From contig CM026421.1 in NCBI GenBank assembly GCA_014871385.1, positions 14,450,597 through 14,514,596 of the forward strand: a DNA stretch of 64,000 bases, given 5' to 3'. The DNA comes from Ceratodon purpureus (taxonomy: Eukaryota > Streptophyta > Bryopsida > Pseudoditrichales > Ditrichaceae). The position numbers and the translations under genes are program-made. Below the pieces are notes generated by a model. That model was given only the letters and a program-made list of their open reading frames with translations, was not told the origin of the DNA and made no database searches. How positions within the stretch are numbered: position 1 is the first letter of the stretch; each line of letters starts with the position of its first letter. Of the stretch, positions 58,599 to 64,000 are shown piece after piece.

Positions 58599-58771
58599 TG
58601 TTATGTTTTGATCCTTCATGATCTAGACTAGTCTCCTACTTAAGTGCAAGGCATCTCAGTTGAAGGATCAATAAACTGTGAGAATCTGTTTGAGATTAAT
58701 ACAAGTTTGCACAAACGACGATCAGCTCAGATGTTGGCTATGTCCGAACAGTTAACACGGGTATCAGAGCT
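58599..58771 (+). mobile_element. LTR retrotransposon fossil: LTR plus primer-binding site
   Basis: The segment 58599-58757 starts TGTTA and ends TAACA, the inverted ends expected of an LTR of about 159 bp. It is followed after one or two bases by ggtatcagagc, complementary to the 3' end of initiator methionine tRNA as in plant Copia-like elements. No second LTR, gag or pol was recognised before 60120, so the element is a broken remnant. The short LTR would also fit a TRIM-type element. Age cannot be estimated from one LTR. Confidence 0.45.
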
Positions 58772-60119
58772 CTGTCGAAGTTGACAAACTTAGAATTGCA
58801 TCTAAGTTTTGAAAAAAATATGCGAAGGCAACAATCGGTGAAGTGTACTCTCGAGAACCCAATCACAATGCCCGTTGGGTAATCCAGGAATGTTCAATTC
58901 CTCATTCTGAACATGTTTTTGAATACCTTTGTGACATGTCTATTCTTTCGACTCTTCACCATCCGCAAACAGTAACCTCTCTCGATCACTTTGCCTACTG
59001 GTTAGAGCCTCTCAAGCATGTGAAAAGCATGAGCATTCACTGTTCAACAGTCGAAAAGAACATCTGGCCCACGCTTGCCTCAAAGCGTCAATCTCTGTGT
59101 CGATAGATGCTCCCAACTTCCTGCATTGGGCCACTGCCAGTAAGACCCCAGAGCGCTTCTATGTGCACAGTCTACAATGCCATTCAGCCCACTTCAAATC
59201 ATAGGAATAAAAACTAAGTTAAGAAAATTGGCTAACTGACAAAATGGTTGAGAAAACCGATGGGTATCTCGAAGATGGTGAAGAGAGCGACCTTCTCGGT
59301 CGAAGAAGTTTGTCGTCACCGGCTCTGCTCACGTCTTCCGAAGGCTTGCCCACCTGGTAACCATCGATTTTTGCAAGGATGATGAAGGAGGGTCTCATGG
59401 CAGGGTCGGGAACTGGTTACAACCTCCGGGCAGACGGACAGACTCTGTGGAAACGCCAGTGGCTGTGGAGTCGTCAAAGCCCACGAAAAGGCGAAGAAGC
59501 CGCATCCAAATCCGAATCAGAATTTCGGATTCCATGAAAACGGGCTATTTATCTCCGTCGCTGCAATTGCAACGGGCTCCTGCTTCTGCCCATTTCGCAT
59601 CGCTGCAGGATTGGTGTGAGGACTCCCATGGTGTGAAGCTGCGGTGAATGAGAACTCCCCGGGCTCCTCTATCTGCTGATGCGAGGTCAGTACTTAAATT
59701 GTGAGTTCACATTTTCAGTTTTCTTACCCAATTGCAATCTGGGTGTTTATGTCGCATTCCGTCATTTGCTTGTGATCATTCACCTCAAATGTATGTCTTG
59801 ACTTTACTGAAGCTAAACCCTAATATTTGTACATTCGAGCTTCCTCTCACAAGTTTCTGAGACCACAGATAGGCCACTGTGAATGCAAATTTCAAGAGTT
59901 TGGAAATGTGGGTTGCATTATGAAATGGAGCTTTGGATATGGCGTTGGGGCTCCTCTGGTAGCATTGGTTGGGCTGCCAGCTGCTGTTTGGAGTCTGCTT
60001 TTCTGAACGATGGTGGAGTAATATGGAATTTTGCAGAGGCTGGAGTTGAATCGGAGTGAATTGGGCTAGGGTGTGATGAATGCTGCCTGTTAATCGAAGG
60101 CTGGAGTAGCCGGGGTTCA

Positions 60120-63100
60120 ATGATGGACTCCATGGCTACGGGGTTGTTCTCGACGAGGCCCCTCTGTGGATCAGAATGCAGCGCCAGGCCTTGTAGGCCA
60201 ATCTCTTCCAACTGCTCTGCCGTTCGGTTTCCGTTCTTATCCTCTGATCCCACTGTTTCTACATTTCTGGAAGTGCATCACTATTATGATGCTTCAGCCG
60301 CTCGGCCTGATGATTTTATCGCTATACCAAAAGCCCGGAAATGGCGAGGCAATGCAAATGGTTTTGCGAAGGGAAGGAAGGGGGTACCTCTGGCTAAGGT
60401 TTTGTGGGCGCCAGAGCCATCACCATTCTATGAGATGCAGTATGAGGACTTTTGTGTGGATGTTTTGGAGCGAGTTCGTGATGTAGGAGCTGAATTCAAC
60501 AAGGCCATCAGCACGCACATAATGCGATTACCCTGGTCGCTTATCGAGCTGCAGAAGGTGCATTTTTCTCTTCCCAGGTTATCGATGTTGTTCCAATTTG
60601 GTGTGGTTGGGTGTTCTCCTTAACCTCAGGAATAGTCTTGAGAATGCAGGAAGTAGACTTATGCAAGAACCGATTTTATGCTTAGACCAATGTGGTAGGA
60701 TGTGCTTTGGGACTTGGGAGATTTACTGAGTTTATTGAGTGCTCTCAATTCTTGACAGTTTGCGCTTTCCACGAGAGGAAGACTAAGAAGGGATGTCCGA
60801 GGAGTTGGGGATCATCTGATTCAATCAGCTCATCATGTAGTGCATTCTTTAGACTTTCGCTGCAGTCAGAAAGGAAGCAACAGAAGCGGTAGAAACGGAG
60901 GTCATGTGGGACATGGAAGCATAGCAAATGCAGTTAATTCGAATGTTGATACAAATTCATTCGAAAGACAAGTGCATTGCCAAGTCGAGGCCGTGTCATG
61001 GCGGGAGCGCCACATTAGTGCAAGTGTCAGAATAGAGGCCAACCAGGAACGAGTTTGGGAGGTTTTGACAGACTATGGGAGGTTGGCGGAGTTCATTCCT
61101 AATCTCACTCGCAGGTGCGGTGTTTATTTTACCAAAAGAATATACAAGCGATTGAGTTTCAGTCATGCAAAGTGAATTTTTCTTTGAAAGGATCAGAGAC
61201 AGTAGAGACATACATGCAAAGTGAATTTTACAAGAATTAGAGACATTGGATTGTGCGCTCAAGGTGCTGTGTTGGGGAAGGGAACAGTGAGCAAATCCCC
61301 TGCCCTCATCCGGGAAGAAAGTGGCTCCTTCAGGAAGGCAAGCAGACTGCTCTGTATTGGCAAATCGAAGCCCGGGTAGTGCTTGACCTGGAGGAACTTC
61401 CTGATGCGGTGAGTACCTGTCGTTTTGTCTTCAATTCTGAGAAAACCTTGAAAGCAGAACGTTATCGCCAGAATCCTCACTCTAGAAGAAATCTCTCTCG
61501 AAAAGAAGGACTACGAGATTTAAACCATGTTTCAACACAATCATATTGCCTGCTATCAAAGGACGAACTTCTCTGTTTGTAAAAACATTGTTTTGTTTGC
61601 AGAAGGATGGTAAAGAACTTCGTTTTTCGATGGTGGATGGTGATTTCAAGCGCTATGTTGGGCGGTGGTATCTTCGTCCTGATGTCCGGTGTGTGATCCT
61701 CGTACTGAATTTATTCCTCTAATCACTTCCTCGCACGTTTCTACATTGAGAGAGATATTTCGAAGCCTTGATGTATGGTTCATTGCAGATCGGGTACGAC
61801 CACATTACATTACGAAGTGAACGTGACGCCTAGGTTGCTGTTCCCGGCTGCCTTTGTTGAGCAGATTATCAAGTCCGACCTTCCCATCAATTTACGAGCT
61901 ATTGCTAATCGAGTGGAGGAAGGTTTGAGTATTTTACAAGGGGCAGGCTATGCACAGTCAAATGAGGGGTTGTCTCCTCCTGTGGCTTTGAAAGAGAGAG
62001 CGAAGTTGGGTGAACGACGCTATTCTTGGGGGGCTATCGGATCAACCTGTCAAGTTGGAAAACCTTGTGTTGTAGATGAGGTCCACTTGAGACGCTTTGA
62101 TGACTTGCTGGAGAATGGAGGAGTGCACAGACGGGTAGTAGCGGCTATTACGGTTGAGGCGCCCGCTCATAATGTTTGGGCCGTTCTTACCGACTACGAG
62201 CGTCTTCACGAGTAAGTTTCTATTTCACATGACAACAATCTTTTCATGTTCTTTCAGTACTGGAGTAGCTTGAAAACGTGATTTGGTTCACAGTACTACT
62301 TTAATTGACTTGGTTGTTGCACCATGGCTTTGATTGGAATGTTTTGGGCTACTGAAAAGTCCCATGCTTGAAGATCGGTAAGACATATCGTCGTAGTTGG
62401 GGTTGTGGATGTAGTTAATGTCACTGAAATCAGCTGTCTAGGCATCTAAAGTCTATCTCCTCTTAGTTGATTTTGGGTTGCAGTTGAGCCTTCAGGATTT
62501 CACTGAACATTATTTAAGAAAATTGCTGGTTGTGTGTGTGTTTCTGCTGTGTTCTTACTTTTACCAGGTTCGTACCCAACCTGGCAACCTGTGAAGTTTT
62601 GACTCGGGAGAAAAACAAAGTTCGTTTGCTACAGGTACTGCACCAGTACCGTAAAAGTGTTCTCGTCAGGCATGTAATCAGCAGTACTGAGTCACATTGC
62701 CATCGAGTGTAGTTTTCTATTTTGTTCGTTTTCGGCTTTGTGCTAGTAGAGATGTGAAATCCCTCGCTAGTGAGCATTTTATTTTCGTTTAGTCGTTTGC
62801 AAATTGTGGGTGAAACTGAGATCAAAGTTCTTTGTTGCAGGAGGGCTGCAAGTGTCTTTTGTATATGGTATTACATGCTCGAGTTGTATTAGATCTCTGG
62901 GAAAGGCCTCAGTATGAGATTTTGTTTCAACAAGTCGAAGGGGATTTTGACAGCTTCCAAGGGAAATGGACCTTAGAGCCTCTTGGAGCGGAACACACTT
63001 TGCTCAAGTATCTAGTTGACACCAAGATGCACAGAGACTCGTTGCTTGCTGAGGCTCTTGTTGAGGAGGTATGTGATCAGTTACTTCAATTATGTGAAGA

Positions 63101-64000
63101 ATATTTCTTACCTAGTTTTACATATGTTTGTTGAAGCCTTTTCTATCATGTGCAGGTCATATATGAGGATTTACCCGCAAATTTGTGTGCCATCCGAGAC
63201 CGAGTTGAACTTCTGGAGTCCGATACTTTACGAAAAGACAGAATCGAAATAACTGAGCTAGAAAAATTTGACAATCAAGAATCGTCAGACGAAGACGCTA
63301 GTGAGGAAGATGAGGCCAGAACTGGTCGTAGAGAATTTCCACGGATTCGCAAGCGACCTCTGGTTGTTGGCCTTCAGCGTGATTTCAACATTCTCCAACG
63401 AGAGCTTTTTAAATTTATTGCTGAAAATGTGAGCCTTTATAGTAGTTGGACCTTTTGACATCTTTGTTTCTACATCTGAATCTTCTTCCACAATTATTGA
63501 AAGGGAGCTTGATTGAGATTTGATACATTTCATATTATATGACCATGCTATTATTGTTTCCTGTGCAGGGTACTTTGGGTGTGATGCCTTTGAGAGATGA
63601 GTTGCGGGAAGCTGGGCGAGTAGACTTAGAAAAGGCTATAGCTCGTAATGGAGGCTTTGGTCCTGTAGCTTCTAAATTAAATCTTTCACTGGCATACAAG
63701 GAGCGAAAGCCTAAAGGTTACTGGGACAACCTGCAGAATCTCCAGATGGAGGTAATTCCATTTGGTTATTCTTTGAATTGTTCCCTGATTGTCTTCTAGT
63801 AAGATGTTTTTCCTAGAAATGTTACCTTGATGAAATGGTATGTGGTTTTTAGCTGATATGTTGAGTTTGCAAGTTTAGACTTCAATATTTTGATTGGACT
63901 TTGCTTGGGAATCCGCTTGTTGGGTTTCAGATACTGCTGTTCCAGACAGAACATGGCAAGGATAGGACGCACATGCCGACCAGACGGTCATTAGAAAAAG
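60120..64000 (+). CDS. Plastid twin-START (polyketide cyclase-like) protein, incomplete
   Basis: Exons are 60120-60557, 60870-61114, 61288-61408, 61603-61688, 61789-62211, 62568-62634, 62841-63068, 63156-63428, 63569-63751 and 63931 to the edge; phases agree. The gene continues past the window. After a transit-like leader come two START/COQ10-type lipid-binding domains, each opening with the same motif: ERVWEVLTDYGRLAEFIPNL and HNVWAVLTDYERLHEFVPNL. An acidic linker (SSDEDASEEDEA) leads to a C-terminal part with LEKAIARNGGFGPVASKLN and KPKGYWDNLQNLQMEI, a helical GGF/GYW motif known from plant plastid proteins. It resembles Arabidopsis At5g08720, annotated only as polyketide cyclase/dehydrase and lipid transport superfamily. 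Ligand unknown; a lipid or quinone is plausible. Confidence 0.83.

Larger units (their letters stand above)
58155..60119. other. Spacer with an LTR fossil
   Basis: SdpI-like 3'-untranslated region, then an LTR remnant at 58599, then unremarkable DNA and the leader of the twin-START gene. Open frames at 58843-59106 and 59447-59647 were judged to be chance. Confidence 0.45.

Noticed and set aside
58843-59106. 87-codon open frame downstream of the LTR-like segment
   Set aside because: It could be internal sequence of the fossil element, but no gag, protease or polymerase motif is visible, so it was not called.
1-64000. tRNA, rRNA, CRISPR array or bacterial-type operon
   Set aside because: No cloverleaf with A and B boxes, rRNA core sequence, or regularly spaced repeat array was recognised, and gene structure is eukaryotic throughout.

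Overview
The window reads as nuclear DNA of a land plant, most likely a moss. Genes carry many short GT-AG introns, the spacers are AT-rich, and several products are plant-type plastid proteins (glycerate kinase, fibrillin, ABCI10, J8-like, xi-class glutathione transferase, twin-START protein). A ten-exon gene for a sperm-tail PG-rich repeat protein points to a plant with flagellated sperm, that is a bryophyte or fern; gene spacing and intron size fit a moss such as Physcomitrium, but the species is inference.

Layout. 1-5.7 kb is gene-poor AT-rich DNA with two MITE-like elements, a G-rich minisatellite and one copy of a dispersed repeat. 5.7-7.6 kb: RabA5-type GTPase (+). 8.9-17.3 kb: a 24-exon CLC anion transporter (+) with an unusual selectivity-filter sequence. 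18.2-19.1 kb: intronless PI-PLC X-domain protein (-). 19.1-21.5 kb: spacer with a (CT)n tract, a diverged duplication and a perfect 34-bp inverted repeat. 21.5-24.3 kb: TMEM69/DUF3429 protein (+). 25.6-26.1 kb: J8-like J-protein (-). 27.9-29.2 kb: glutathionyl-hydroquinone reductase (-). 30.1-32.4 kb: fibrillin (+). 33.7-34.2 kb: broken unknown gene. 35.1-39.9 kb: D-glycerate 3-kinase (-). 41.0-41.8 kb: diverged duplication. 42.0-43.0 kb: decayed PhzF-family gene. 43.8-44.0 kb: short-chain dehydrogenase relic. 45.0-46.0 kb: VOC/glyoxalase protein (-). 49.0-52.0 kb: sperm-tail PG-rich repeat protein (-). 54.2-55.2 kb: ABCI10 (+). 57.1-58.2 kb: DUF1648/SdpI-like membrane protein (+). 58.6 kb: LTR fossil. 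60.1 kb to the right edge: twin-START plastid protein (+, incomplete).

The genes do not form a pathway or cluster. About half are predicted to act in plastids (photorespiration, lipid-droplet structure, quinone detoxification, an ECF-type importer ATPase); the rest serve endomembrane traffic, anion transport, signalling and the male gamete flagellum. I translated across every proposed splice junction and checked phase by hand. No cDNA or database search was available, so family names rest on recognised motifs and remembered homologues. The most distinctive features are the CLC filter motif, the SdpI-like protein in a plant nuclear genome, the flagellar PG-rich gene and the small relics between the genes.
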